Positions 27,645-35,586 of a DNA stretch of 64,000 bases are shown in pieces. This DNA comes from Avedoeria sp964651245. GTDB lineage: Bacteria; Chloroflexota; Anaerolineae; Epilineales; Epilineaceae. Every line of letters starts with the position of its first letter. Position 1 is the stretch's first letter. A program made the position numbers and the translations under genes. The stretch covers positions 101,882-165,881 of the forward strand of contig CAZYVI010000011.1 of NCBI GenBank assembly GCA_964651245.1, written 5' to 3'. The notes beneath the pieces are model-generated. The model had not been told where the DNA came from, ran no database searches, and saw only the letters and a program-made list of their open reading frames with translations.

Positions 27645-30104
27645 TCACGCACACGCCCGCTCCTCCCCCACCCCCACCGCCTCGTACGCCCCCCACAGCG
27701 CCCCCACGAGCCCGCCGTCGTCGCCGGCGCGCGTCCAGGGGCCCAGGCGGGCGCGGTCGAGGTGAACGCGGCGGAAGGTCTCGGCCACGGTGGCGAGGTC
27801 GGCGTCGGTCAGGCCGCCGACCGGCACGGCCAGGCGGACGAGGTCGACGCCGGCCGCCGCTTGGCGCGGCGTCGGCAGCTGGGCGCCGATGCGCACGCCG
27901 CCGGCCAGGTAGACCGCGATGGACAGCGCCGCCGCGCGGTGGTCGTCAGGGCCGAGGTGCGGCAGGAAGGCCGCGGCGTCGACGAAGACGGCGTGACCGC
28001 CGGGCGGGCCGACGACCGGGATGGACCGCGCCGCCAGCGCCGCGTGGAGCCGCCGAACGCTCTCGAGCCGGGCCGCGAAGGGCGCGTCGTCGCTTGCGCC
28101 CGCCGCCACCGCCGCGCCGGCCGCGGCCCGATCGGCCGCGCCCAGGCCGTCGCCGTACGCCAGCAGCGCCAGGTCGCGGAGCCCGACGAACAGCGCCCGG
28201 TCGGCCGTGGCCACGAAGCCGCCGGTCGGGGTCACGAAGTCCTTGCTCACGCTGGCGGTGCAGGCCGTGGCGCAAGCGCAGAGGTCGTGGACGATGTCGC
28301 GCAGCGGCCGGCCCGCCTGGCCGGGCTCGCGCTCGCGCAGCAGCGCCGCGTTGGCGTAGGCGCGCGTGGCGTCGACGAACAGCGGCACGCCGTGGGCGTC
28401 GGCCAGGATGCGCACGGCGCGCAGCTGGCCGAGCCGCACCGGCTGGCCGCCGACGGCGTTGGCGCCGAGCTCGAGCCAGATCGCCTGGACCGGCGCCGCC
28501 CCGCCGTCCGCCGCCTCGCCGTCGCCGACGCCGTCGCCCGCCAGCGCTGCCGCCAGCCGGTCGAGGTCGAGCTCGCCCTTGAACGGGAACGGGTCGTAGA
28601 GGTCGTCCGACTCGCTCCGGCCGAGCTCGACGATGCGCCCGCCGGCGTGGGCGATGTGGTGGCGCGTGGTCGGGAACAGCGCGTTCGTCGCGACGATCCC
28701 GCCGGGCCGCAGGGCCGCTTGGGCCAGCAGCGCCTCGGCGAACCGGCCGCGGTGGACGGCGACGACGTGCGGCAGGCCGTAGGCGGCGGCGATCGCTGCC
28801 TCGAGGTCGCTGCCGTCGGCCGGTCGTGGCGTCGCCGGCGGCGGCGCGGCCGCGGCCGGGGGCGCCGTCACCGGCGCCCGCTCGCGCCAGCTGTCACTCA
28901 GCAGGTCGACGGCCACCGCCGCGTGCGGCAGCCGGACGGTGTTCCAGCCCGCCGCCGCCAGCGCCGTGCGGCGCCCATCCGGCGTGGCCGGGACATCCGA
29001 CGTCGACGCGGCTGGCGTCGTCGCGACGCCCTGACCCGACGGCCCGGACGTCGCCGCCGCCTCCGCGGCCGCCGCACCCGGCGTGGACGCCCGCGACGGC
29101 GCTGGCCCGCCACCGCCGCCCGCCGGCGGCCCGGCCACCAGCTCGGGCAGCGGCAGCACGCGGTAGGTGCCGCGGATCGGGTCGACGACCATGACGTCGG
29201 GCAGGACGTGGGGCGGGCGCCAGCCGGGGGTGTCGTCGCCGGCCAGCAGCAGGAAGATCTCGGTGCTCAGCAGCGCGCCGGAGAGCATCGGCGAGATCGC
29301 CACCGACGGCGCCTTGAGGTCGCGCAGGTGGCGCTCGATGGCGTCGATGTGCTCCGGCACGACGAGGTCGCGCAGGCTCGCGGGCAGGCGCGACGTGGCC
29401 ACCGCCTCGGCGAAGACGCGGCCGTAGAGCGCCTCCATGGGCATCCCGTCCGGCGCGGCGTCGACCAGGATCGCCCCGAAGCCGAGCATCGGCGCCGAGA
29501 GGCAGTGGAGGCCCAGCGCCCGGGCGCGCTGGTAGAGCGCCACGCGCAGCATCGGCGGCACGCTCACGTCGAGGCAGTCGACGACGACGTCGGCGCCGTC
29601 GAGGAAGTCCGCCAGGTTGGCCTCGGTCACGCCCTCGACGTAGGTCGCCAGCCGGACGTCGGGCTGGATCGAGCGCAGCGTCTCGGCGTAGGTCTCCGCC
29701 TTGTTGCGGCCCAGCGTGGCGTGGCTGGCGGCCCACTGGCGGTTGATGTCGGGCGCGTCGAAGCCGGCCGGGTCGGCCAGCTGGAAGCCGCCGACGCCCA
29801 TCCGGGCCAGCGTGATCGCCACCGCGCCGCCCATCCCGCCGCAGCCGGCGATGGCCACGGTCTTCGTCGCCAGCCGCGCCAGGACGTCGTCGCCCACGAG
29901 CATGCGGGTGCGGTTCAGGTAGCCCGCGAGGTCGTCGGGGCGCAGCGCCGCGGCGGGGGACGCGGGCGGCGCCGTCGTCGGCGTGGTCGCCTTCGCGCCC
30001 GTCGTCGGGGCGGAGGTCGCCGTCGTCGGCGTGGTCGCGGTCGGTTCGGTCGTCGGGGCGGTCGTGGCGGTCGTGGCGGTCGCGGTCGCGGCGGGGCTGG
30101 GCAT
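27645..30104 (-). CDS. ThiF/MoeB-like E1 domain fused to a tryptophanase-like PLP domain
   Basis: An 819-residue protein with a 7-bp-spaced AGGAG site before its ATG. After a Thr/Pro/Ala leader of about 50 residues, residues 55-330 form an E1-like adenylating domain: GCGGMGG at 87-93, Asp111, NRQ at 121-123, Lys135 and VVDCLD near 172; CxxC zinc motifs are absent. An Ala/Gly-rich linker leads to a fold-type I PLP domain (about 395-800) that aligns with tryptophanase/tyrosine phenol-lyase: VAVHRGRFAEAL, PFKGELDLDRL, VGGQPVRL, FVDATRAYANAALL, SVSKDF with PLP Lys621, and GGHAVFVDA. The Tyr-containing loop and the carboxylate-binding Arg of true tryptophanases seem lost. Last gene of the sulfur block; 91 bp after SulP. 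Activity unknown. Confidence 0.8.
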   Translation of the reverse strand: MPSPAATATATTATTAPTTEPTATTPTTATSAPTTGAKATTPTTAPPASPAAALRPDDLAGYLNRTRMLVGDDVLARLATKTVAIAGCGGMGGAVAITLARMGVGGFQLADPAGFDAPDINRQWAASHATLGRNKAETYAETLRSIQPDVRLATYVEGVTEANLADFLDGADVVVDCLDVSVPPMLRVALYQRARALGLHCLSAPMLGFGAILVDAAPDGMPMEALYGRVFAEAVATSRLPASLRDLVVPEHIDAIERHLRDLKAPSVAISPMLSGALLSTEIFLLLAGDDTPGWRPPHVLPDVMVVDPIRGTYRVLPLPELVAGPPAGGGGGPAPSRASTPGAAAAEAAATSGPSGQGVATTPAASTSDVPATPDGRRTALAAAGWNTVRLPHAAVAVDLLSDSWRERAPVTAPPAAAAPPPATPRPADGSDLEAAIAAAYGLPHVVAVHRGRFAEALLAQAALRPGGIVATNALFPTTRHHIAHAGGRIVELGRSESDDLYDPFPFKGELDLDRLAAALAGDGVGDGEAADGGAAPVQAIWLELGANAVGGQPVRLGQLRAVRILADAHGVPLFVDATRAYANAALLREREPGQAGRPLRDIVHDLCACATACTASVSKDFVTPTGGFVATADRALFVGLRDLALLAYGDGLGAADRAAAGAAVAAGASDDAPFAARLESVRRLHAALAARSIPVVGPPGGHAVFVDAAAFLPHLGPDDHRAAALSIAVYLAGGVRIGAQLPTPRQAAAGVDLVRLAVPVGGLTDADLATVAETFRRVHLDRARLGPWTRAGDDGGLVGALWGAYEAVGVGEERACA

Positions 30105-30195
30105 CGGGCGACTCCTGTCGGGTCGGGTGGACGACCCCCGGCGTGGTCGCGATCAGCCTAGCGCCATGCGGCCGTCCCGCGACGGCCGCCAGGGG

Positions 30196-31989
30196 TCATC
30201 GATGCGCCACGCCGGGGGCGGGGCCGCGGTCCCCCGCCCCCGCGTCGTCGCAGCCCAGCGCCCGCATCGCCGCGTCCGTCGTGAGGTGGACGTGGTCGCG
30301 GCCAAGGACGTCGAGGAAGTCGGTGCGCGCCAGGCCGTCCATGACCGGGCCCTTGATCTCGGCCAGATGGAGCTCGACCCCGCCGTCGCGCAGCTCGGCC
30401 ACCAGGGCGCGCAGCGTGTGCAGCGCGCTGGAGTCGATGGCGTTGACGGCCGAGCCGATGAGGACCACATGGCGCACCCGCGGGCTCTCGGCCACGATCC
30501 GCAGCAGCGTCTGCTCCAGGACGTGGGCATTGGCGAAGAACAGGCTCTCGTCGACGCGGACGGCCACCACGTGCGGCCAGGTGGCGACGGGGTGGCGCAG
30601 GACGTTGCGGTAGACCTCGCCCTGGCCCAGCCGGCCGACGACGGCGATGTGCGGCCGGCTGGTGCGCCACAGCAGCAGCGCCAGCGACGCGCCGACGCCG
30701 GCGAAGATGCCGCGCTCGATCCCCAGCGCCAGAACCGCCGTGAACGCCATCGCCCAGACCACGGCGTCGCCGCGGTTGGCGCGCCAGATGCGGGCCGGCT
30801 CGCGCAGGTCGACCAGGCCGGCGACGGCGACGAGGACGGTGGCCGCCAGCACCGCCTGCGGCAGGAAGGCGAACAGCGGCGTGAAGAACAGCAGGATCAC
30901 CGCGATCGCGCCGGCCGTCACCAGCGACGCCGCGCCGCTCACGGCGCCCGCCTGATCGTTGACCACCGAGCGCGCGAAGCCGCCCGTCACCGGGTAGCCG
31001 CCGAACAGGCCCGCCGCCACGTTCGCCGCGCCCAGCGCCACGAGCTCGCGGTCGGGATCGACCGCCTGGCGGCGCTTGCTGGCCAGCGCCTTGGCCACCG
31101 CGATCGACTCGACGACGCTGACGAGCACGATCGCCAGCGCCGCCGGCAGCAGCGCCGCGACGTCGGCGCGCCACGCGACCGCCGGCAGGCGCGGCGGCGC
31201 GAGCCCGAGCGGGATCGCGCCGACGACGGCCACCCCGGCCGTGCGGTCGAGGCGCAGGACGTACGTGACGAGCGTGCCCAGGACCACCGCCGCCAGCGGC
31301 GCCGCGCTGACCAGCAGCGTCACCACCAGCGGCCGCAGCCGTGTCCGCGCCAGGGCCGGGCGCAGGCCGCGCCGGAAGGCGACGAGCAGCCCGATCGTCG
31401 TCAGGCCGATGGCCAGCGTGGCCGGGTTGGCGTCGCCCAGGCGGGCTACGGCCTGGGCCACGAGTTCGTCGAGGCGGGCGCCGGCCAGCGGCACGCCCAG
31501 GAGGTGCTTGAGCTGCCCGGCGGCGATGAGCAGCGCCGAGGCGCTCGTGAACGCCGCCAGGACCGGGTGGGCGATGAAGTGGAGCAGCGCGCCGAGCCGC
31601 AGCACGCCCAACAGCAGCTTGACCGCGCCGACGACGATCGCCAGCACGAGCGCCAGCTCGACGTAGCGCGGGCTGCCGGGCGCGGCCAGCGCGCTCACGG
31701 CGCTGAAGACCATGAGCGACGTGATCGCCACCGGCCCGACCGAGAGCTGGCGCGACGTGCCCACCGCGGCGTAGACCGCCAGCGGCACGACCGACGCGTA
31801 GAGCCCGACCTGGGGCGGCAGGCCGGCCAGCTGGGCGTAGGCCATGCTCTGGGGGACGAGGAGCACGGCGGTGACAAGGCCGGCCACGATGTCGTGGGGC
31901 AGGTCGGCGCGCCGGTAGCCGCTCAGCCAGATCGGCCGCCAGGCCGACCACGCCGCGGTCGGCCGGCCGCGGCGGGCCATGGCCGTCAT
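30196..31989 (-). CDS. SulP family anion transporter with STAS domain
   Basis: A 597-residue member of the SLC26/SulP family. The signature VAGLVTAVLLVPQSMAYAQLAGL is near the N-terminus, followed by YASVVPLAVYAAVGTSRQLSVGP and about 12 membrane helices; the C-terminal STAS domain is seen in VLIGSAVNAIDSSALHTLRAL and HLAEIKGPV. Members carry sulfate, bicarbonate or other anions. Here it is translationally coupled (ATGA) to the DUF442-type phosphatase and sits in a persulfide-handling cluster, so sulfate, sulfite or thiosulfate is a reasonable substrate, by inference from context. Confidence 0.9.
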   Translation of the reverse strand: MTAMARRGRPTAAWSAWRPIWLSGYRRADLPHDIVAGLVTAVLLVPQSMAYAQLAGLPPQVGLYASVVPLAVYAAVGTSRQLSVGPVAITSLMVFSAVSALAAPGSPRYVELALVLAIVVGAVKLLLGVLRLGALLHFIAHPVLAAFTSASALLIAAGQLKHLLGVPLAGARLDELVAQAVARLGDANPATLAIGLTTIGLLVAFRRGLRPALARTRLRPLVVTLLVSAAPLAAVVLGTLVTYVLRLDRTAGVAVVGAIPLGLAPPRLPAVAWRADVAALLPAALAIVLVSVVESIAVAKALASKRRQAVDPDRELVALGAANVAAGLFGGYPVTGGFARSVVNDQAGAVSGAASLVTAGAIAVILLFFTPLFAFLPQAVLAATVLVAVAGLVDLREPARIWRANRGDAVVWAMAFTAVLALGIERGIFAGVGASLALLLWRTSRPHIAVVGRLGQGEVYRNVLRHPVATWPHVVAVRVDESLFFANAHVLEQTLLRIVAESPRVRHVVLIGSAVNAIDSSALHTLRALVAELRDGGVELHLAEIKGPVMDGLARTDFLDVLGRDHVHLTTDAAMRALGCDDAGAGDRGPAPGVAHR

Positions 31990-32489
31990 GCGCCGCGCTC
32001 GAAGTAGTCGTCGGCGCAGAAGTCGAACGTCAGAATCGCCTCGTCGTCGTAGCCCGCGGCGCGCAGCTCGGCGATGGCCTGTTCCCGGCTCCAGCCGTGG
32101 TGGAGCTGGCGGTAGAGCAGCCAGATCAGCCCGACCCGGCTGGCGGTGCGGCAATGGAACACCAGCCGGCCGGTGTCGGGCGCCGCGACGATCGCCGCGA
32201 AGTCGTCAACGTGCGCGCGCGTCAGGTCGTAGGCCGGCCATGGCCGGTGGAGGTAGCGCAGCCCGGCCGCCTCAGCCGCGGCGGCCTGGGCGGCGGCGCG
32301 GTCGGCGTCGCGGCGGAGGTTGAGGACGGTGTCGAAGCCCTCGGCCGCCCAGCGCGCCCAGTCGTCGGGCGTCGGCTGGCTGGCCAGGCGGACCGTCGCG
32401 GTCACATCGTAGCTGCCCGGCGGGGCGACGGCGGCGTGGTCGGCGAGGGCGGTGCAGGGCGCGGCGGCGACCGGCGCGGCGGCGGCCAT
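31986..32489 (-). CDS. DUF442 / BLH-type phosphatase-like protein
   Basis: A 167-residue protein with the cysteine phosphatase/rhodanese-like P-loop FHCRTASRVGLIW, Cys113 being the candidate nucleophile. The upstream RLASQPTPDDWARWAAEGFDTVLNLR motif is typical of the DUF442 family (beta-lactamase hydrolase-like phosphatases), which in many bacteria is fused to or next to persulfide dioxygenase-type metallo-beta-lactamases. Its start abuts the stop of the rhodanese gene (TGATG) and its end overlaps the SulP start, so the three are one translational unit. It may act on a sulfur intermediate rather than a phosphate ester. Confidence 0.82.
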   Translation of the reverse strand: MAAAAPVAAAPCTALADHAAVAPPGSYDVTATVRLASQPTPDDWARWAAEGFDTVLNLRRDADRAAAQAAAAEAAGLRYLHRPWPAYDLTRAHVDDFAAIVAAPDTGRLVFHCRTASRVGLIWLLYRQLHHGWSREQAIAELRAAGYDDEAILTFDFCADDYFERGA

Positions 32490-32848
32490 CAGCCGCGCAC
32501 CGTGGGCAGGCCGGCGCGGGCCCAGGCCTGCATGCCGCCGACGAGGTTGAGGGCGCGGTCGAAGCCGTGGCGGACCAGCATTTCGGCCGCCAGGCCGCTG
32601 CGCTGGCCCGAGCGACAGACCAGCACGACCTCGGCGTCGCGCGGCACCTCCGCCAGGCGCTGGGCCAGCAGCGGCAGCGGCAGCAGCCGGGCCTGGGCGA
32701 TCCGGCCGTCGTGGGCGAACTCGGCCGACGAGCGGACGTCGAGGACGTGGACCGGCTCGCCGGCGTCGAGCCGCCGCTGCAGCGCGGCCGGCGTGATCGT
32801 GGCGACCGCCGGGGCGGCCGGGCGCGGTTGGAACAAGCTCTGGAGCAT
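32489..32848 (-). CDS. rhodanese-domain sulfurtransferase
   Basis: A 119-residue single-domain rhodanese. VHVLDVRSSAEFAHDGRI is the substrate-side signature and Cys78 in VCRSGQRSG is the persulfide-forming active-site residue; LVGGMQAWARAGLP closes the domain. The ATG at 32846-32848 lies 5 bp after a GGAGG site, which decides it over an in-frame start 36 bp upstream. It probably passes sulfane sulfur between TusA, the DsrE-like protein and the persulfide dioxygenase encoded upstream. Confidence 0.9.
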   Translation of the reverse strand: MLQSLFQPRPAAPAVATITPAALQRRLDAGEPVHVLDVRSSAEFAHDGRIAQARLLPLPLLAQRLAEVPRDAEVVLVCRSGQRSGLAAEMLVRHGFDRALNLVGGMQAWARAGLPTVRG

Positions 32849-32934
32849 CGTAGCCTCCGATGGGTCGCCGGTCGTGCGTCGCACGCCGGGGGCGTCGATC
32901 CGGCGGCGGGCCGTGGCGCCCGCCGCCGGACGGA

Positions 32935-33516
32935 TCAGATGAACAGCGTGACCTTGGCGCGCGCCGCGTCGCCCAGGAACGTCGCCACGCCGCCGGTCTC
33001 GAGGCCGTCGATGAGCTCGGCGTCGGCCACGCCCAACAGCTCGCGCGACATGTCGCAGACCACCATCCGGACCCCCAGCTCCTGGGCCAGGCCGAACAGC
33101 TCCTCGGGCGACGCGACGTCGTGCTCCTTCATGAGCCGCCGGATGATCTTGGCGCCGGCGCCGAAGTAGTTCATCTGCGACAGGCCGGTCTGGCCCAGCC
33201 CGCCGGGCAGCATGGCGGTGAAACCCTGCTCGAGGACGTTCTTGCCGGCGAACACCTTCTGCTTCTTGACCGCGCTGAGGCCCCAGAAGGTGAAGAACAT
33301 GCTCACCTGCATCCCCATCGCGGCCGCGCCGGTGGCGATGATGAAGGCGGCGATCGCCTTGTCGAGGTCGCCCGAGAAGACGACCATCGCCACGCGGTCC
33401 TCGAGGTCGTGGGCCGGATGGGCCTCGAGCGCCGCCAGGCGGGCTTCGAGCGCAGCCAGGCGGTCGGCGGTGGCGGGCGGCGGGGCGGAGGTCGTCACGA
33501 CGTCGAGGGCGGTCAT
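32935..33516 (-). CDS. DsrE/DsrF-like sulfur-carrier family protein
   Basis: A 193-residue protein of the DsrE/DsrF/DrsH-like superfamily (COG2210, often called peroxiredoxin family protein). After an N-terminal helix (LAALEARLAALEA), the core has VAMVVFSGDLDKAIAAFIIATGAAAMG, VSMFFTFWGLSAV, and the conserved cysteine Cys154 in VRMVVCDMSREL. Such proteins are found beside TusA and rhodanese and are thought to carry sulfane sulfur. The ATG overlaps the TusA stop (ATGA). Confidence 0.88.
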   Translation of the reverse strand: MTALDVVTTSAPPPATADRLAALEARLAALEAHPAHDLEDRVAMVVFSGDLDKAIAAFIIATGAAAMGMQVSMFFTFWGLSAVKKQKVFAGKNVLEQGFTAMLPGGLGQTGLSQMNYFGAGAKIIRRLMKEHDVASPEELFGLAQELGVRMVVCDMSRELLGVADAELIDGLETGGVATFLGDAARAKVTLFI

Positions 33517-33764
33517 GCGGTGCGCTCCAGGTAGTGGACGTAGAGGTCCTGGCCGCCCTCGGTCTCGGTCTCCTGGGCGACGAGGCGAATGTTCTTGGCC
33601 GTCGTGGCCCAGCCCTGGAAGTCGGCGATCGAACCGCGGTCGGTCGCGATCACCTTGAGGACCTGGCCGACGGGCAGGTCGCCGATGGCCTTGCGGCTCT
33701 TGACGAGCGGCATCGGGCACTTGGCGCCCTTGACGTCGAGGGTGGCGTCGAAACGGGTGGACAT
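33513..33764 (-). CDS. tusA: TusA/SirA-like sulfur carrier
   Basis: An 83-residue sulfur carrier with the defining motif GAKCPMPLVKSRKAI, in which Cys16 receives persulfide sulfur. The start ATG lies 9 bp after AAGGAG; a longer in-frame start upstream would add 23 non-conserved residues. It is translationally coupled to the DsrE-like gene. In similar clusters TusA-like proteins donate sulfur to DsrE and rhodanese proteins rather than to tRNA thiolation. Confidence 0.92.
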   Translation of the reverse strand: MSTRFDATLDVKGAKCPMPLVKSRKAIGDLPVGQVLKVIATDRGSIADFQGWATTAKNIRLVAQETETEGGQDLYVHYLERTA

Positions 33765-33832
33765 GGTTCGTGCTCCTTGCGATTGGGGGTGGGTGTCGAA
33801 CGTTACGATCGGAGGTCGCGGGTGTCGTTCCA

Positions 33833-33974
33833 CGTAGGGGCACCCCTAGTGGGTGCCCTTCCTTGGCCACACCACGCCCGCCCAGGCCGAAACGTGGGTG
33901 CGACCGGCACACGGTGGTCAGGCGGTGGGTGGACGTGGCGTCGGGCGAGGGCACCCACGAGGGGTGCCCCTACG
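33833..33974. repeat. ~142-bp MITE-like element with 28-bp inverted ends
   Basis: The left end at 33833-33860 and the right end at 33947-33974 are inverted copies agreeing at 26 of 28 positions; both begin, reading inward, with CGTAGGGGCACCCC. Each end is itself almost palindromic. No ORF is carried. It sits between the persulfide dioxygenase gene and tusA, and its right end overlaps the last codons of the dioxygenase gene. A second element with related ends is at 35382-35521. Confidence 0.75.
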
Positions 33975-35193
33975 AGCCCAAGGCGCAGATGTTCTTGCCC
34001 AGCTCCAGTTCGTTCGCCAGTTCCTCGCCGGCGGGGACGAGGCCGATGTTGACGCGCTTGATCACGACGTACTCGGGCGGGAAGACCGGCAGGTGGCCCA
34101 GGACGTAGGCGGTGAACTCGGCCTCGTCGCGCGGGCGCAGGGCGTCGTTCGTGGCGGCGACGGTGGCGAAGGGGGCGCTGAAGGCGCCGTCGGGGCCGGC
34201 CTCGTCGAGGGCGCTGAAGTGCGCCGGCAGGATGCGGGTCGTCGGGTCGACCATCGCCGGCAGGCGCTCGGTCAGGCTGCGGTAGAGGAGCGGCGTCCAG
34301 GCCTCGCCCTGGCCGCCGAGGTCGGGGCGGCCGAACGAGCGCAGGAAGATGCCGTCGCCGGTGAACAGCGCGCTCGAGCCGTCGGGGGCGTCGAGGCGGA
34401 AGTTGAACTGGCCCAGCGTGTGGCCCGGGAACCAGCGGGCGGTGATCGTCGTCGCGCCGACATCGAAGGTCTGGCCGTCGTCGAGCGAGGCGTATGGAAT
34501 CGTGGCCGGCAGCATGTCGATGGGGTGGATGGCGTCGTAGGCGTGGACGTGGTACGGCGCACCGGTCGCGGCCGCCAGGGCCGGGCCGCCGCTGATGTGG
34601 TCGGCGTGGACGTGGGTGTCCAGGACGACGCGCAGCGAGGCGTCGGCCGCGGCGAGGATGTCGTGGTAGACGTCGACGTGGCGCAGCGGGTCGATGACCG
34701 CCGCCTGGCCGTCGCTGATCACGACGAAGCTCAGGTCGCCGCGCGCCGGGCGGGCCACCTGGACGACGCGGCCCCAGTCGCCGTGGGCGATGTCGCGCAC
34801 GTCGTAGTGGTTGCCCCAGGCCGGAAAGCCGCCGGCCAGATAGCGAACGTCGAAGCCCCGCGCGGCCAGCAGCTCGGCGACGTACTCCGACGAACCCTCC
34901 TTGGCGCAGACGACGACGACCGGCCGGTCGGTCGGGACCTGGGCGGCCGCCTCGTCCTCGTCCTCGACGAAGGCGTAGTACGGCACGTTCATCACCTCGA
35001 GGTGGCGCCGCCCCTCGACGCGCATCCGCGCGAACTCGGCCGGGTTGCGGACGTCGAGGACGACGAAGCGGTCGTCGCGGAGCAGGCGGTCGTAGAGCTC
35101 GGCGGCGGTGATCGGAGCCGCGGCCGACGCCGTCGCCGCCGGCGCGGCGGGTGCGGGCGCGGTGGCGGCGGGCGCGAAGGTCAGGTCGGTCAT
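33970..35193 (-). CDS. rhodanese-metallo-beta-lactamase fusion (persulfide dioxygenase-like)
   Basis: A 407-residue protein. Residues 28-128 form a rhodanese domain with Cys96 in VVVVCAKEGSS; residues 140-390 form a glyoxalase II/ETHE1-like metallo-beta-lactamase domain with THVHADH at 193-199, PGHTLG, and the metal-bridging Asp in LFTGDGIFL. ETHE1/CstB-type enzymes oxidise glutathione or CoA persulfide to sulfite and pass sulfur on. The domain order here (rhodanese first) is the reverse of the well-studied PRF and CstB types. It is the first gene of the sulfur block. Its stop lies inside the repeat element. Confidence 0.88.
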   Translation of the reverse strand: MTDLTFAPAATAPAPAAPAATASAAAPITAAELYDRLLRDDRFVVLDVRNPAEFARMRVEGRRHLEVMNVPYYAFVEDEDEAAAQVPTDRPVVVVCAKEGSSEYVAELLAARGFDVRYLAGGFPAWGNHYDVRDIAHGDWGRVVQVARPARGDLSFVVISDGQAAVIDPLRHVDVYHDILAAADASLRVVLDTHVHADHISGGPALAAATGAPYHVHAYDAIHPIDMLPATIPYASLDDGQTFDVGATTITARWFPGHTLGQFNFRLDAPDGSSALFTGDGIFLRSFGRPDLGGQGEAWTPLLYRSLTERLPAMVDPTTRILPAHFSALDEAGPDGAFSAPFATVAATNDALRPRDEAEFTAYVLGHLPVFPPEYVVIKRVNIGLVPAGEELANELELGKNICALGS

Positions 35194-35586
35194 CGGGCTT
35201 CCCTCTGTGGCGCTCGGAGCGGCGCGGCAGCGGCCGCGCGGCCTGTTCGGTGGATGCGCCTCAGGTTAGGGACGGGCCGTAAGGGGTGAACAAGGGATCG
35301 GTAAGGGTCGTGTAAGGGCGAGCGCGGCGCGCTGGCGGGTGACCGCGATGTGCCGACGACATGGGTTGACGGACGCAGGACAGGGCACGGCATGCCGTGC
35401 CCCTACACGGGCGGTGGTCCGGTGCCGTGGGTCGGCGGAGTATTCCTTGGAACGACGGGGGCCGACATGAGCGGACAGGCCTCACCTGAACGTCGCGTAG
35501 GGGCACGGCATGCCGTGCCCTCGCACCCGACGGCGCAACATCGACGCCGAACCGCCGCGTGCCGCCGCCGCGCCGCACCCGCGCCG
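35194..35586. other. intergenic region between sulfur block and two-component genes
   Basis: 393 bp upstream of the persulfide dioxygenase gene and downstream of the histidine kinase gene, both on the minus strand. Its right half is the inverted-repeat element at 35382-35521. The left half should hold the promoter of the sulfur block; no clear -35/-10 pair or CstR/CsoR-like operator was found by eye. No coding sequence is supported. Confidence 0.6.
35382..35521. repeat. 140-bp MITE-like element with perfect 25-bp inverted ends
   Basis: The left arm at 35382-35406 and the right arm at 35497-35521 are perfect inverted copies. Each arm contains the 20-bp palindrome GGGCACGGCATGCCGTGCCC, so each arm can fold alone and both can pair together. 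I recall this GTAGGGGCACGGCATGCC motif as a dispersed repeat in Chloroflexota and cyanobacteria. The 90-bp interior shows no coding potential. Confidence 0.8.
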
